A stretch of DNA of 64,000 nucleotides from Hortaea werneckii (lineage: Eukaryota; Ascomycota; Dothideomycetes; Mycosphaerellales; Teratosphaeriaceae): positions 372,001 to 436,000 of the forward strand of contig JBAOKB010000054.1 in the NCBI GenBank assembly GCA_037044905.1, read 5' to 3'. The position numbers and the translations under genes are program-made. The notes below the pieces were generated by a model. That model was not told the origin of the DNA and searched no databases. It was given only the letters and a program-made list of their open reading frames with translations. Of this stretch, positions 1 through 11,003 are shown piece by piece. The stretch's first letter is position 1, and the number at the start of each line of letters is the position of its first letter.

Positions 1-1494
1 CGTCCCGTCACCAGACATAGGCTCCCTGGGCACAAGCGAGGCAGTGGTGCTATTTTCGGAGTTTCCGTTGTTTTCAATGTCTGCGGCACGGCGCTTAAGG
101 CCTCTATTCGCTTTATTAACAACCTCGACTCCACCGGAGGCTATCTGTGCAAGTAGCTCTTGGCGATTAACCTCCAGCTGCTTTGCCGCTAGATTGCTTT
201 GCGTCTCGGGCCCTTCGTCTTCGTCTCCCTCTCAGCCTCCACTTGCTTCCTCTTGCTCTTCGTCCTTTATTTCCTCCCCTTCCTGGGGATTCCCCGCCCC
301 TGGAGAGTTGTCGAGTGTCTCTGTGGAAGGATCTTTCGCCACTGCAGCTGGCGCCCCAATGACCTGGTCCGTAGACGCGGGCTCTGGCTGCGCCTGGTCC
401 TGCACGACCTCGCCTTCTTGAATTTCGTTGTTTGCTTCCCACTCATGAAGGGTGGCTAGATTAGCATCAGATGGTACTTTACCTTCCTTCTTCAGAAAGG
501 CAAGCTTCTTGCTGTCGCGGCGTCTCGCATTGCGGTCTTGAGTCTTAGTCTTTCCCTGCTGCGGTATGCCGACGAATTTGCCGGGCTCTTTCGATGAGCT
601 GATCTCAGCGGAGGTATCCTTTTCGGACGATGCCTTCGAGGAATTCGGATGATGTTGTGTGTCTGAAGTTGACTGTGAGGCTTGCTGAGACCCTGGAAGG
701 GCCATACGAGCCCCAAGTGCAGTCTTGCTTGCAGCCTGTTGACCAGGCGAGTGAGGCCCGGACTGGATTCCGTCCCAAGACTCGCTGCTGCTACTTGTCA
801 TCGTCATCGGACGTATCGTCGGAGCTGCTGCTCGTGTCGGAGTCACTGCTCTCTTCACTCTCGCTGCCATCCTCACTGCTGCCTCACTGCTGCCTTCACT
901 GCTGTCTTCACTTTCGGCCTCATCCAAGCTTCCCTCGCTTTCCTCTTCCTCTTCCATTTCAGCCTCGAAATCTCCATCATCCTCACTATCCTCATCCTCT
1001 TCATCTAGATCGCCGACCCTGACCAAAGCACCCGCATTCGTGTCCACCTCTTCATTGGCCTGCGGCGCCTCTTCAATCTCCAACCTCCTTCTCTTTCTCG
1101 CTGGTATCTTTACCTCGGGCCTTACCACGCCGCGAAGTAATGGACGGCCATATGGCAAGCCGTCATACAGATGCCTGCCATCTGGTGTAATCTGGTCTCT
1201 TCCGAGCAACGTCCTCGCTCTCACCTCCGCATAGCTCAGTGGCCGAATGACCACCTCATCCTCATCTCTGCACACGGCACCGATTTCGTGGTAGTGCAGT
1301 GCCTCGAAGCTCGCGACCGTGACGACGTAGTGCTCCAACCCCCAGCTCTCGGACTCTAAAGGAAAAACGTTATTTACCTGTTCAAGCAGCTGAGTGATGG
1401 TGTTTTTCTGCTGCGTATCGGAAATGGGCCAGAGTGTGGTGACAGGTGGAAGTTCGTTGCGCAGGATACGCAGACGCAGACGCATTCCAGACAT
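1..1494 (-). pseudogene. DUF7357-like nuclear protein, partial, with in-frame stop
   Basis: The reading frame starts at the ATG at 1494 (MSGMRLRLRI) and runs 420 codons to a TGA at 232-234. The same frame is then open from 231 to the window edge and encodes a charged, lysine/glutamate-rich stretch that looks like a continuation. The N-terminal ~130 residues form a compact domain resembling the fungal DUF7357 family. The rest is low-complexity: acidic runs at about residues 165-215, then Ser-rich and Glu-rich segments. The N-terminal fold is sometimes compared with coilin, so a nuclear role is possible, but this is inference. No intron with usable splice sites spans the stop, so it is either a real nonsense change or a base error. 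The gene continues beyond the left edge. Confidence 0.6.
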
Positions 1495-1828
1495 GGCGGA
1501 ATGCGTCGATTATTGGCGCTGCTCAGCTAGATTCGCATGCCGAGGTCTTGATACCTGTAGACGGTGGGCGGCAACTTTTTGAGGAAGGTAGACGTGAGCT
1601 CCAACAGACGCGAGACGCGGGGATGATGCGGCCAACCCCGCTAGCGTGTTTGTCTGGGACTCGCCTTCTGTGTCAAAACGGCTGACCAAAAGTTCATGTG
1701 AAATTCTATGAACAGCCATCCAGCTGGAGGCCAGGATACTTTTCGATGCTCAGCCTAATAAATACGCTTTAACGCTACAGACACACCCATATGGCTTTTA
1801 GTAACATATACTACACTGCCCAGTCCGT
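1495..1828. other. intergenic, promoter side of the DUF7357-like gene
   Basis: This gap lies between the end of RPA43 and the start of the DUF7357-like gene, which share a strand. It should hold the RPA43 3' end and the next gene's promoter. No conserved reading frame, repeat or RNA gene was recognised. Confidence 0.5.
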
Positions 1829-3083
1829 CTAACTCCGACTCTCACCCTCCTCCAGGGCCTTCTCATCCACTTCCGACAAAAGGGTCCCTACAATGTTGAT
1901 GCTCCCAGCGCCTCCCTCAGATCCAGGCGTGGCTTCAAAATCTTTCACCCTAAAGATCATCCTCCCGTCGACCTTTTTGCCCTCCGCATCTACCCAATGT
2001 CCTTCGCCTTCTTGGGTAGCCTTTTCCCTTTGCCTTTTCCTGTCAACGCGCCTTCTTCATCGCTCACCCATTGCCAGTCCTTCGGCAGCCTATTCCACTC
2101 GATCCCAGCGTTGAAATAGTTGTAGCATACAAGGCCGAGCAAGGACTCGTTTTGCAAGTTCACATAGCCTTCGAGATATGTGCCCTTCTGCGGCCGGAAG
2201 AGGACAAAATCCGCCGTCAGCCAGACGAATGTGACCGCATACTCGTCGGTACTCTTCGCCAGAACAGTGTGAGCATCCCGACTGCTTGGGTTGTCATCGT
2301 AGCAGCTTCTTCAGGGCTAGCAGAGAGTCGGGCGTTGTCGTAGGAGAGCACAATTCCTTTGAGTGGTCCATAGTACGTCAAAAGCAAGGGTGAGATGTGC
2401 TCGGCACAAAGACCTTCAAGCGGGAAGTTGTTCGCGCACGGTGAGAGTGCGAGGTAGAAGGACGCGGTCTGCTGGACAAAAGGCGAATGCGACTGGAGTA
2501 CCTCGTCCGATTCGGAGGTCGGCGCAACAGTACTCAGCGGCCTTTCGCTGTCCCTCTGGGCTTGTGCCGATAGTCCGTCATTCAGGCCCTTTTGCTGATT
2601 TTTCTTGGTCTTTTTGATCTTCTTCTTCTCGCCTCTAAATGCATTGGCAGGTGACTCGGGCGCTGCCGATTGGGACTGCTTCTCTGCTGGCTTGCTCTGG
2701 GAATCAGCTACCGCCGTCGCATCCTCGGCATTGCTTTTCCGCTTCTTCTTCTTGTCCTTCTTGGTGGATGCAGCTTCATCTGCCGCCGGAGTAGCTGGCG
2801 CGGCCACGGCTTTCCCTTCTTTTTTCTTGCTGGACTTTGGCGTTTCTGCCGGTGGCGCTGCCTCTGCTGTACCGCCTGTGGTGGATGGAGCTTCCTCACC
2901 TCCCTTGGACTTTCGCTTCTTCGACTTCTTCTTTTCAGGCTCTGCGGTCTGGTTCTCGCCTGCCGCCTGTGCCTCTTCCTCCCTCTTCCTCTTCTTCACG
3001 CTGTTATCCGCGCTCCCCTTGCCTTGCTTTTGCTTTTTGCCGGCCATGTCTGGCGTCTGAACAGCTGGGTCTTCTGTAGACAT
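1829..3083 (-). CDS. RPA43: DNA-directed RNA polymerase I subunit Rpa43 (two frame breaks)
   Basis: Rpa43 is the Pol I stalk subunit that pairs with Rpa14 and contacts the initiation factor Rrn3 in the nucleolus. The first half is a Lys/Glu-rich nucleolar-type tail (KKKSKKRKSK, KKDKKKKRKS). The stalk domain begins around SHSPFVQQTASFYLALSP and includes LLLTYYGPLKGIVLSYDN. The OB part (EYAVTFVWLTADFVLFRP, GYVNLQNESLLGLV) and the end (GHWVDAEGKKVDGRMIFRV) lie in two other frames. The switches are near 2299-2318 and in the purine/pyrimidine run at 2020-2040. Each needs one extra base, and neither has intron splice sites. The start is placed at MSTEDP (3083); MAGKKQKQ at 3047 is possible. The corrected length is about 418 residues. 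The subunit is essential in yeast, so sequence error is more likely than loss. It is head to head with the J-protein gene, 343 bp apart. Confidence 0.85.
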
Positions 3084-3426
3084 TGTTACAAGCTCCACAC
3101 CGTTACCGCGTTGTGTTGAAATCTGCACCCGCCTTTCGCAAGGGTTTTGCGACCTGTCGCATCTTGGAGCTTCAAGGTCGGGAAACAAATTCAGCTTGCC
3201 GATCTTAAACCCGATAAAGCCGTCCCAGTCGTTTCTGCATCAAATGCTTGAATTCTACCGCTGGTATTGGTGAACGCCGACGACACTTTGCCTTCCTCGC
3301 CTTGTTGCATCTGTACACACACGGCAATGCGCGATCATATTCCCTTCTGAACGGCAAGCAATGACACCTTGGTGAAATACCATTGACGACCTATAAAAAC
3401 ACCCCTCGCACCCCGTTGTCCCCAAC
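3084..3426. promoter_or_regulatory. shared divergent promoter region, RPA43 / J-protein
   Basis: A 343-bp gap separates the start codons of two divergently transcribed genes, so both promoters must lie here. No particular factor site was identified with confidence. Confidence 0.5.
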
Positions 3427-4501
3427 ATGGCCAATGACCTGCTTTCACTTGCTGGCTGGTACTTTCTCCCCAATCTGGTCACAGGGTATCTCCAAACAGC
3501 ATTATATGCGGTCTTTATACGTGCGGGTGACCCGAAACCAGCACCAGGCTCAGTGCGTTTTGTGAAAGACCGCCGCCGTATCTTGATCTTCGTAATCCTG
3601 GCCTACCTTTTCTACACCATCTACGAGGCCGATTTCCAACTCCAACAAGCGGGCGACTTCTACAGTCTTCTCGGTGTTCAGCACGATGTCGAAGAACGAG
3701 CAATCCAGTCGAAATTCAGGCGCTTGACTGTGCAGTATCATCCTGACAAGGCCAGTGGATCTGACAAGGCAGTCGTAGAAGCCATCTACGTCCAGCTGAA
3801 ACTTGCGCGCGACACGCTTGTCGACCCGGCGAAGCGTTTTGCGTACGATCGTTTCGGTCCCGGAAATTCTGCAATGGCGGCAGTGCAAAACCATCCGGGA
3901 CTACGTCTTTCACGGGATTCAGAATACGTCAATCTACTATGGAGGATCTGGCGGCGTGCTGATCCTGCTTGGTCTGCTGGGCTACTTTCAGCAGGGCAAG
4001 TTTTGGCGTTACCTGGTCATGGCCAGTATGTACGTAATTGAAGTGCATACCATGATGCGCCCTGATTTCCCAATGGTGCTCACGAGCATCATCAACCCGG
4101 TGCTTGTCAGCACTGGTCTGCGCCGAGCGTACTTGCCCTACCAGATGCTCACGCTACTACGGAAGCTGGCTGTCACCTTCTTCATTGCGATGTCTCAGCT
4201 GGGCCCCATATTAAAGGGTCCGCAAACAGGCGAGGCTAGCGCTGATAGCATTTCGCGACAGCAGCTCGAAAAGCTGGATATGTTGGCGAGAGCTACAGAT
4301 CAGGAAATTAATAGGCTTATGGGGCTGGAGTTGATGCCATACATGACCGACGAAGGGACCAAGAAGGATTTGCGGAGCAGTCTAAAGGAATGGCTGATGC
4401 AGAACACAATCCGAAACGATCCGGAGGTCAAAGCTGCTATTGGAGCCGTGCTGGAGAGAAGAAGAGCAGAAGGACAAATAGGGCAGCAAGGGACCGGCTG
4501 A
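3427..4501 (+). CDS. membrane J-protein, Erj5-like (one frame break)
   Basis: This is an integral-membrane DnaJ co-chaperone that would stimulate Hsp70 at the ER membrane. It resembles the Erj5 type of fungal J-proteins. The protein has a hydrophobic N-terminus (residues 5-30), a clear membrane segment at about 51-66, and a J domain from about 75 with HPD at 105-107. After a break come further membrane segments (GVLILLGLLGYFQQG) and a charged helical tail ending EGQIGQQGTG. The frame changes at 3856-3863 (ggtcccgg). Removing one C joins YDRFGP to EILQWRQCKTIRDY, the order seen in related fungal proteins, and gives about 357 residues. There are no splice signals at the break, so a one-base insertion, real or artefactual, is the simplest reading. 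The start MANDLLSLAG is the first ATG with a good hydrophobic leader. Confidence 0.85.
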
Positions 4502-4747
4502 TTTTCTTGATAACAACTGGTACCTCTGTCTCATCTCCACCTCCGTCGAGCTCGATATCGCAACAAGCGCGCCTGCATCGACCTTCGTTTTGTTTGCGGA
4601 TAGCCGCTTCAACCGTTGCAGTGCAACTGTAAATCACCCTCCCCCCGCGCGCTCAAGCTCAACATTGCAAACGCCGCACTTGCGCTCTGTCGCCAGTCAC
4701 AGGCGAACAGATGTTCCAGATAACATACCCGTGGAATCAGCACAGTC

Positions 4748-5347
4748 TCACTTTGCAATCGCCCAGTAGTACTTGTTCAGTGCTGGAAGTGCCTGCAAGA
4801 GCTCTTGCTTATCAAGGCACTTGTGCTCCGCCCGCTGCACATGCTCCTCCTTCATCATACAGCATAACCCACTTGTAGAAGTGTGCGCTGTTCCCTGGTT
4901 CAAGCGATTTTGTCCAAGCCACCCCCATGATATTGGTTCTCTCGTAACGCAGTGCATGTCACCTGGAGATTCTCTGGATGGACCGCGATGGTGACCTTGT
5001 TAATGAGATGCAGTTTTTCCTGGACGCATGGACTCAGCGCTTGCTTTCGCTTGCTTGTATGTCCTTTCCTCGATCCAGAAGTGGGTGTTTGACCAGTACT
5101 TGCGGTCAGCGACTTGATAGATTTGTATTGCTTCATCATGAATCTGGCGACAGGTCTGCAGAATCGCAAAACCCGGCGGCGTCGGTGCATTGAAGTTGGC
5201 GCGTTTGCTGTCGACGGCAGACTCGAAGCAGAGCTCGTAGATGTTGTTGCGGAGCTCAGGTGGCAGCTCAAGCAAGCCGCATGGCTTCTGACTGCCTTCT
5301 GGCTGTCGCTTTAGGGTGGATGTGTCGTGGTCACCGATGGCCGCCAT
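4748..5347 (-). pseudogene. LPPELRN (2EXR/F-box-like) protein A, broken
   Basis: Starting at MAAIGDHD (5347), the protein carries LLELPPELRNNIYELCFES, the hallmark of a large ascomycete family with a short F-box-like/2EXR N-terminus. It then has a 'TCRQIHDEAIQIYQ..YWSNTHFWIE' segment like its neighbours. The frame is lost near 5013-5023 (after KASAES) and resumes as EKLHLINKVTIAVHPENLQ. It is lost again near 4905-4915, resumes as SAHFYKWVMLYDE, and is lost a third time near 4846-4864. The last frame ends ALPALNKYYWAIAK at 4748. The span is 600 bases, exactly the length of intact copy B next door, which supports the proposed limits. It is either a decaying paralogue or a poorly sequenced gene. 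The molecular function of this family is not known. Confidence 0.55.
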
Positions 5348-5764
5348 GGTGGTGGTGTAGTGTTCACGATGAAGGCTGTTGTGTCGAAGATGCAACCTCA
5401 AAGGAAAGCCTCTGGCTTTTATGAAGACAGCGCTAGGCAGCAACCACAATCACACGTGAAATCCACTGACAGCAAAAGCTCTCTACGCCATGACAAACGA
5501 GGAGCTTATATCACGTGCAGCTGTGCGCATCAAGGGTGAATGAGCTTGGACATGTGAAAAAAACCATTGATCTCGCTGTCGGACAACAATTACCTAGCAC
5601 CATTGCCCAAAGGACTATTCCTAAGAGCAAAATCTGCTTGGAGTACTACAAGTTACGATGCGCACGCTGCTGAGCGAGTTCTCCTCAATTGCAGAGGTAT
5701 CGCGACCACCACCCCTGTCGGCATACAGAAGAATAGAATTACCCCTATCCCTTCCCGATCTCCT
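5348..5764. other. intergenic between LPPELRN copies A and B
   Basis: Both flanking genes are on the minus strand, so this gap holds the promoter of copy A and the 3' end of copy B. CACGTG cores occur at about 5454 and 5513 (cacacgtgaa, atcacgtgca). No coding potential was recognised. Confidence 0.4.
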
Positions 5765-6364
5765 TCAAGATACATCCAAAGCTTTGAGCTGAGAGTATTC
5801 CTTCTTCTTTGACTGCCTTAGCGGGAAAGTGAGAAGTGTATTCAGCTCCCACTTGACCAACTTCTTCACATCCAAACACGACTGATCATCGCTTTGGATC
5901 ATGTAGGGCTCCGACACCTTCGCACTTCGCTCATATGGCTTCTTCTCGCCCGTCGTTATCCAAAGTTTCAGATCGTCCGGATAGGAGTACTGTGTGAAGA
6001 GTCTGGCGCTTCGAGACTCATGCACCCACTTCGTCTCGACAATGACCCGCATCACCGGCACATTGCCCAGCTCCTTGCAGTGCGAGATCATGGCTGCGCG
6101 ATAAGTGATTCTGTCGCCGGCGAAGAAGTCGATCTCGACAGTGAAAGTGTGCGAGCGCCAGAAGCTGTCGTAGATCTCCTCGTAGATCGGTTTCGTCTCC
6201 GAGCGAAGTAGGCGGTTGGTCGCAACTAAGCCGCTACCGGGCGGTTTCGAAGAAAATAGATCTTTCGTTTCTGGGGCAGTGTTCTGGAACACATGCTCGT
6301 AGATCAGATTGCGCAGCTCAGGCGGCAAGTTCATGAACGGTGAGGTGGCGGCTGGCATTTTCAC
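5765..6364 (-). CDS. LPPELRN (2EXR/F-box-like) protein B
   Basis: An intact single-exon gene of 199 residues. The start MKMPAATSPF leads directly into MNLPPELRNLIYEHVFQ, the family signature. This is followed by LVATNRLLRSETKPIYEEIYDSFW and a C-terminal half without a recognised domain. Such proteins are numerous in Dothideomycetes and Sordariomycetes and are usually annotated as F-box-like or 2EXR. Substrate-adaptor roles have been suggested but not shown. It lies between two related genes (A on the same strand, C divergent), so the three probably arose by local duplication. The upstream gap to copy C is short and must contain promoters for both. Confidence 0.75.
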   Translation of the reverse strand: MKMPAATSPFMNLPPELRNLIYEHVFQNTAPETKDLFSSKPPGSGLVATNRLLRSETKPIYEEIYDSFWRSHTFTVEIDFFAGDRITYRAAMISHCKELGNVPVMRVIVETKWVHESRSARLFTQYSYPDDLKLWITTGEKKPYERSAKVSEPYMIQSDDQSCLDVKKLVKWELNTLLTFPLRQSKKKEYSQLKALDVS

Positions 6365-6690
6365 TTGTTGCTCTGCTTCTTGTCTTGTCCTATTCCCTGT
6401 TTCCTTCTTAATGAATTATCATGGCAAGTTGTAGATGTCCGAAAGAAATACTTGGATCCTGCCCTGTGAAGCTTTTTAAATTTTTAATCATAAACAAAGG
6501 TTATGTGAATGCCTGCCTCGCTAGCGTTGGTGGCTTGTTCCTTCCTCATTCAGCATCGGAAAGAACGCTAGGCTCCACATCGACCGCGTCGCCAAACGAA
6601 ACTGCTGCTTTGATTCAACATTCACCGGTTACCACAACCTTCACAACAAAAGTCAAGATAGGTACACAACCTACCGTTGGTGTCATCAAC

Positions 6691-7421
6691 ATGTGCTCCA
6701 CTCAATCTTGCGCCGTCAACACAACCGAAGTTGAGTCATCGCTCACTGTCAATGGCGAAGGAAAAGAGGCGTCGCACCAGTCAATGGGTGAGGCAACTTC
6801 AAGCGGTCTAATGAAGCTTCCACCTGAGCTCCGCAACGAGATCTACAAGCTGGCCCTCTTCCAAGAAGCTGATGACGACTACGATCCCGTTGACCTGATG
6901 TACCCCTACCCCCCTAGCAAGGATCTCTTGCTCAGCTGCCGAGAGATCTACCATGAAGCCAAGGGTATATACAAGCAGGCCTATCGAGCTTTTTGGGAAA
7001 CGTCTACCTTCATCATCGACGACGTCGCCGACATGCCAGAGACTATGGTCGGCTTCCAGCGCAGGTTCCGGGAGAAGGAAGTCGAACGCGTTCATCACTT
7101 GACCATGTGCGACGGCGACAATGGCAAGTTGGTTTACTCGGAGGGCATGTGGACTGAGTACGGCCCTGAAACGGAGGAAGAAGACGGGGAGGAAATCTTG
7201 ATTGAGCCGGTGGGGGAACTGGCCAAGCAGTCTTTACAGGGCATGCCGGCTGCGGTCGCGTTTGACATGGAGCCGTTCGGAAAGAAGGGCTGGTCTGGAA
7301 GGTTCACCTCTGCCAAGGCCTGAGCGAAGAAGATCGGGTCAAGCTGAAGGATGCTGCGAAGGGAAAACTGCTCGGGCTGGCGGAGCTCTTGGGAGCTGTG
7401 CAGTATTGCAGAGGTCACTGA
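6691..7421 (+). CDS. LPPELRN (2EXR/F-box-like) protein C (one frame break)
   Basis: The conserved part is LMKLPPELRNEIYKLALFQ at about 6810, followed by LLLSCREIYHEAKGIYKQAYRAFWETSTFIID, which parallels copies A and B. The frame is open from an ATG at 6421, but the first 90 codons look non-coding, so MCSTQSCAVN at 6691 is preferred; MGEATSSGLM is also possible. Near 7296-7305 the frame ends in RFTSAKA-stop. An adjacent frame continues as CQGLSEEDRVKLKDAAKGKLL..LLGAVQYCRGH and stops at 7419-7421. That continuation is amphipathic and similar in length to the ends of its relatives, so a one-base change near 7300 is likely. Function unknown. Confidence 0.6.
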
Positions 7422-7548
7422 GGAATCCATTTCCTTCAAGAAGATGGCGGAATGAACTACAAAGCTGGAATTCGAGGCGGGCTTTATTATGGGATCTTCT
7501 GGGGTATGAAAGCAGCATAAGACAAGGAGGTAGTATATGCCAGCGACA

Positions 7549-8890
7549 CTAGTTCACTTTTCCTGCATGTATCACGTCCTGCTCGATCCACTCATAGTCC
7601 GGCAAATCATATCTGTCTCCGCCGTTGAACGCAGCTGGAAGAAATGCGCTGATCCACGACAGGTACGGACCAAGACTCATCCCAGCTATGACCAGTCTCA
7701 ATATCAGGTTGCGAAACCAAAGTCCCCACTGCGTGTGAGGTGCCATCATCTGCGGCATGCCTGGCGGTATCTTCTGCATTTCCGCAATAACAGGTTTCAT
7801 TCTATCCTCGTAACCCTGCAAGCCCTTTAGATCGCTTTTGTAGATGTAGGTTTGTCGTCTGCTTGACAAGCTCTTGAGATCTCGCCAGCCAAAACATAAG
7901 CGCCGGTCATGGCTAGAGAAGTGCCTGTGCCAGTCGGACCGCCGGCGTAGCCTGCATCTCCCACAAGGACAAAGCGGCCTTGACTCAGATGCGGGACTTT
8001 GACCTGGACGATTTCAGAGAAGCGTAGAAATCATCACTTTCCTTCAGCCCCGTGAGGATCTCCTGGCTCTTCCAACCTAAACCAGCAAGCTCAGAACCTA
8101 CGAAAGCTTTTAGAGAGTCCATACCTGCTTTCTGCGCTTGCTGGAACGACGCAGTGGCGTCAGGCTGGGTTTTCGGATGAACGCGCATGACACCTGCCCG
8201 GCACGTGTTTGTGCGGAAGGGGTCAGGGGATAAAAAGACAGCTTTTCCTGGAATGGCATTGTAGCCATGTCCTGCCTTCGAGCCGTGAATGAGGTCCGGC
8301 ACAATGGAGAAGTAGGCCGCCCAGGTGTTCACTGAATGAATATGGTCACGGACGCTGCATTTAAGCCCAAGAGCGCGAGTACGGGATGTGGCGCCGTCGG
8401 CTGCAATGACAAGATCGTAAGTTGTGGCCGGCGCGCCGTTGGCGAACGACACTGTAATTGGGCCGTCTGGTCCATGAGCGTGGGTGAAGGACGAGATCTG
8501 TTCGTCAAAGACATAGTTGATACGGGGATGGTCCTTCGTCATATCGTACAGAATGCGTGCAAGATCTCCTCTGAATATTTCGTATTCTGAGACGAGACTC
8601 TGTTGCTCTGGGTCTCCTGTCGTACCTATCCTGGCGTACTCCTTACCAAGGGCATCCACTAAGACCATAGCATCCATCTGCGTAGTCTTTGTTCGCACAG
8701 CTTCCTCGAAGCCTGAAATCTTTCTCATGACAGTCACGCCTAGAGAACGGATGTCCACATTCTGGCCGGCAGTCCTGAGCTCCGGAAAACGCTCGACAAT
8801 GGTCACTGTGGCCCCGGCGCGAGCCAAGAAGTAGGCGGTCAGCGGTCCAGCTATGGAAGCACCTGAGATGAGGACTTTGAGACCAGACAT
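7549..8890 (-). CDS. FAD-dependent monooxygenase (two frame breaks)
   Basis: A group A flavoprotein hydroxylase of the PHBH/salicylate-hydroxylase type, using NAD(P)H and O2 on an unknown, probably aromatic or polyketide-like substrate. The N-terminal FAD fingerprint is VLISGASIAGPLTAYFLARAG, the central DG motif is DLVIAADGATSRTR, and the GD motif FVLVGDAGYAGGPTGTGTSLAM lies after a frame change. The first break is near 8018-8024 (DDFYASL then SEIVQVKVPHL). The second is near 7830-7841 (after DDKPTSTK), where the frame moves to DLKGLQGYEDRMKPVIAEMQ. The end is DYEWIEQDVIHAGKVN. The domain order and total length (about 446 residues) are normal once the two single-base changes are allowed. It is divergent from the PP4R2 gene. 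It might belong to a secondary-metabolism set, but no backbone enzyme is nearby. Confidence 0.8.
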
Positions 8891-9291
8891 GGTGATCCTT
8901 TGCTAAGGTATGGCTGTTTGTCCGTCGCCCTCGAGATGGAGCGTTGGTTCAGGTGTCAATCTTGATGCGGAAAAAGGAAGGATAAGATGATGGCATGGAA
9001 CAGCAAACGAAATCTGATGAAATCTTACAAGGCCAAGACCTACCTTTTATATGCCATGAAATGTCACGGCCGAATCCTACGGCCTACAAACCATCCTGCA
9101 AAACCCGCATCGTGGTGATGTCTCAATCATTGATGGAGCGGGAAGTATGAGCTTCGGGTCGGCCGAAGGAGAGCGCACGGTCCGTGCAGACGCGCCTATC
9201 GTAGCGTGTTTGACTTCGTCATATCAAGCTTCACATGCTCGAAAGTCTGTCCGCAAAACCCGTATGCGCCGGCATCCATCAAAGAGCAAAA
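8891..9291. promoter_or_regulatory. divergent promoter region, monooxygenase / PP4R2
   Basis: A 401-bp gap between two divergent start codons. It contains no recognised gene. Both promoters should be here. Confidence 0.45.
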
Positions 9292-11003
9292 ATGAGGTCC
9301 GCTGAGGAGTTATTGCGCCAGGCGTCGCAGGATGGCTCAATCGACATGTATGTGGAGTTCACAAGCCTAGAGAGTCCGAGCTGACACAGAGTAGAGCAGA
9401 ATGGCCTCGAGTATTAGAGACGGTGCTTCAGCGGCTGCACGATGTATGTCCCTCCTTGCGTCGCGTAACATTTCACAACTGACAACCATAATCTAGATTG
9501 TATACAATGATTTTCCAAAACCATCCATACCTCTTCCGGCACCTCTGCCGTCCACCATCGATCCTGAAGTGGTGGCCTCTACACCGCCGCAAGTCCCAGC
9601 CAGCCAGCCTGGACAGCAAGAGGACCTGCCAGATACCCACAACTACCCTCCAAATAGCCAAAACAGCGCAAAGGAAAACGATGAACCCACAGACATTGCT
9701 GCGCGTCCACATGCGTCAGGCTTTGACCGGACGCCAGCAGCACATCAACCCGTCCAGCCGCCTGACAGCATGGAGATGGATGCAGGCACGCTGCCGCCTG
9801 ATCTGCTGAGCTTGTATCAAAATACAACACGCGCTTTGGAACATGGCTTCCCACACAGTCCGCCCCATACTATTCAGCGACTGGCAGAGCTGGTTCTCGA
9901 TCCGAAGAAATACTACCGTTTCTTGCCATCATATCTGAGAGCTTTAGACCGTGTAGTGTCTGTCAGCTCGCCACTGTCTGACTTCCCGCTCCCGACGCTA
10001 CATGCGGACAACACAGGCGGCTTCCTGACGAATGGGGACAGCAGCCAGGCAAACGGGATCACCGAAAGGGAAGGGTTGGGTAGTGATGAGAGTCTCGGAG
10101 GCGCCTTGCTGACGCCTATCCCGTGGCTGCAAGAGAACAGAATGAACAGGCGTGGTAGTAATGAAGGGGGCGAGCTGCACACTGAGAACACAGAAATGAT
10201 CGAGGGTCCCAACGGCACTTTCGGCACCTGTCGAGACGGTAACGGCAACCGTGAACGGCGTTCCCTCAACACACCAGGCTCAACAAGCTTTCTATGAAAG
10301 TCCATCTGCATCCACTGATCAGACTAATGCTGCCGACAATGCTACAGGCTCTACATCAGATGCACAGCTCCGACAGCAAGGTGCAGTAACCCAAGGAGAA
10401 CTGCTAAGACAAGAACAAGAATCGGGCGTTATGCCTATGAATCAGACCACGCCTCGGAGGCAACTCATCTCAGGCGGTGCTGCAGCTGTAGGCCGCGAGC
10501 CTGTAGGTGGCACTGCCAGTCCGAGCGTCCCTTCAGATACAGCTGCAAACCTTGAGGGGGACGCAATGGAAGAAGATTCCAAGTCACCTGATGAGGCGCT
10601 TCACGCGCATAGCGGCCCTGAAACTGTAGGAGTAGAGGACATGGGCCCGCAGCATCAACCACTGGGCGCGCAAGGGCTCGACATGGAAGCTGCGGTTGGC
10701 AGGCAAAAATCCCCTCCACTACAGCAAGGTAGCGAAATTCCGCCGGCGCCTCAGGTGGCGGAGGAGGCGGAAAAGGAAGCACATGAGCCTGGGGCCGGGC
10801 AGAGAGGAAAGGATCCGCAAGATCAAGAAAAGGATATTGAAAGAAAGAGGGAGGAGGAGAATGAAGCCAAAGCTCAGGAAACCAGGGAGTCTAATGATGT
10901 CGTAGTCGCTGATGCCGACGGCAGGCCGGCGGAAGAAGCGGATAAGGCTGAGGTGACTGGCGATCTTAGTGGAGCGGATGCTGCTGATACCACGACACTG
11001 TAG
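9292..11003 (+). CDS. protein phosphatase 4 core regulatory subunit R2 (one frame break)
   Basis: PPP4R2 binds the PP4 catalytic subunit and directs it to DNA-damage and recovery substrates. Three exons are proposed: 9292-9347, 9395-9443 and 9497 onward, with introns starting gtatgt and ending ag. The spliced N-terminus reads MRSAEELLRQASQDGSIDI, then AEWPRVLETVLQRLHD, then IVYNDFPKPSIPLPAP. This order is typical of fungal PPP4R2, as is PPHTIQRLAELVLDPKKYYRFLPSYLRALDRVVSV further on. A frame change lies between about 10195 and 10240, where GALLTPIPWL..EGPNG moves to VETVTATVNGVPSTHQ. The long C-terminal half is acidic, Gln/Glu-rich and probably disordered, ending SGADAADTTTL. Corrected length is about 536 residues. 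Confidence 0.75.

Noticed and set aside
7202..7552. Open frame of 116 codons overlapping LPPELRN copy C
   Set aside because: It is the shadow of copy C in another frame. The conserved continuation lies in a different frame ending at 7421.
9348..9390. PP4R2 first intron ending at the earlier cag (9389)
   Set aside because: That acceptor brings a stop codon in frame within a few codons. The acceptor at 9393-9394 gives the conserved AEWPRVLETVLQRLHD segment.
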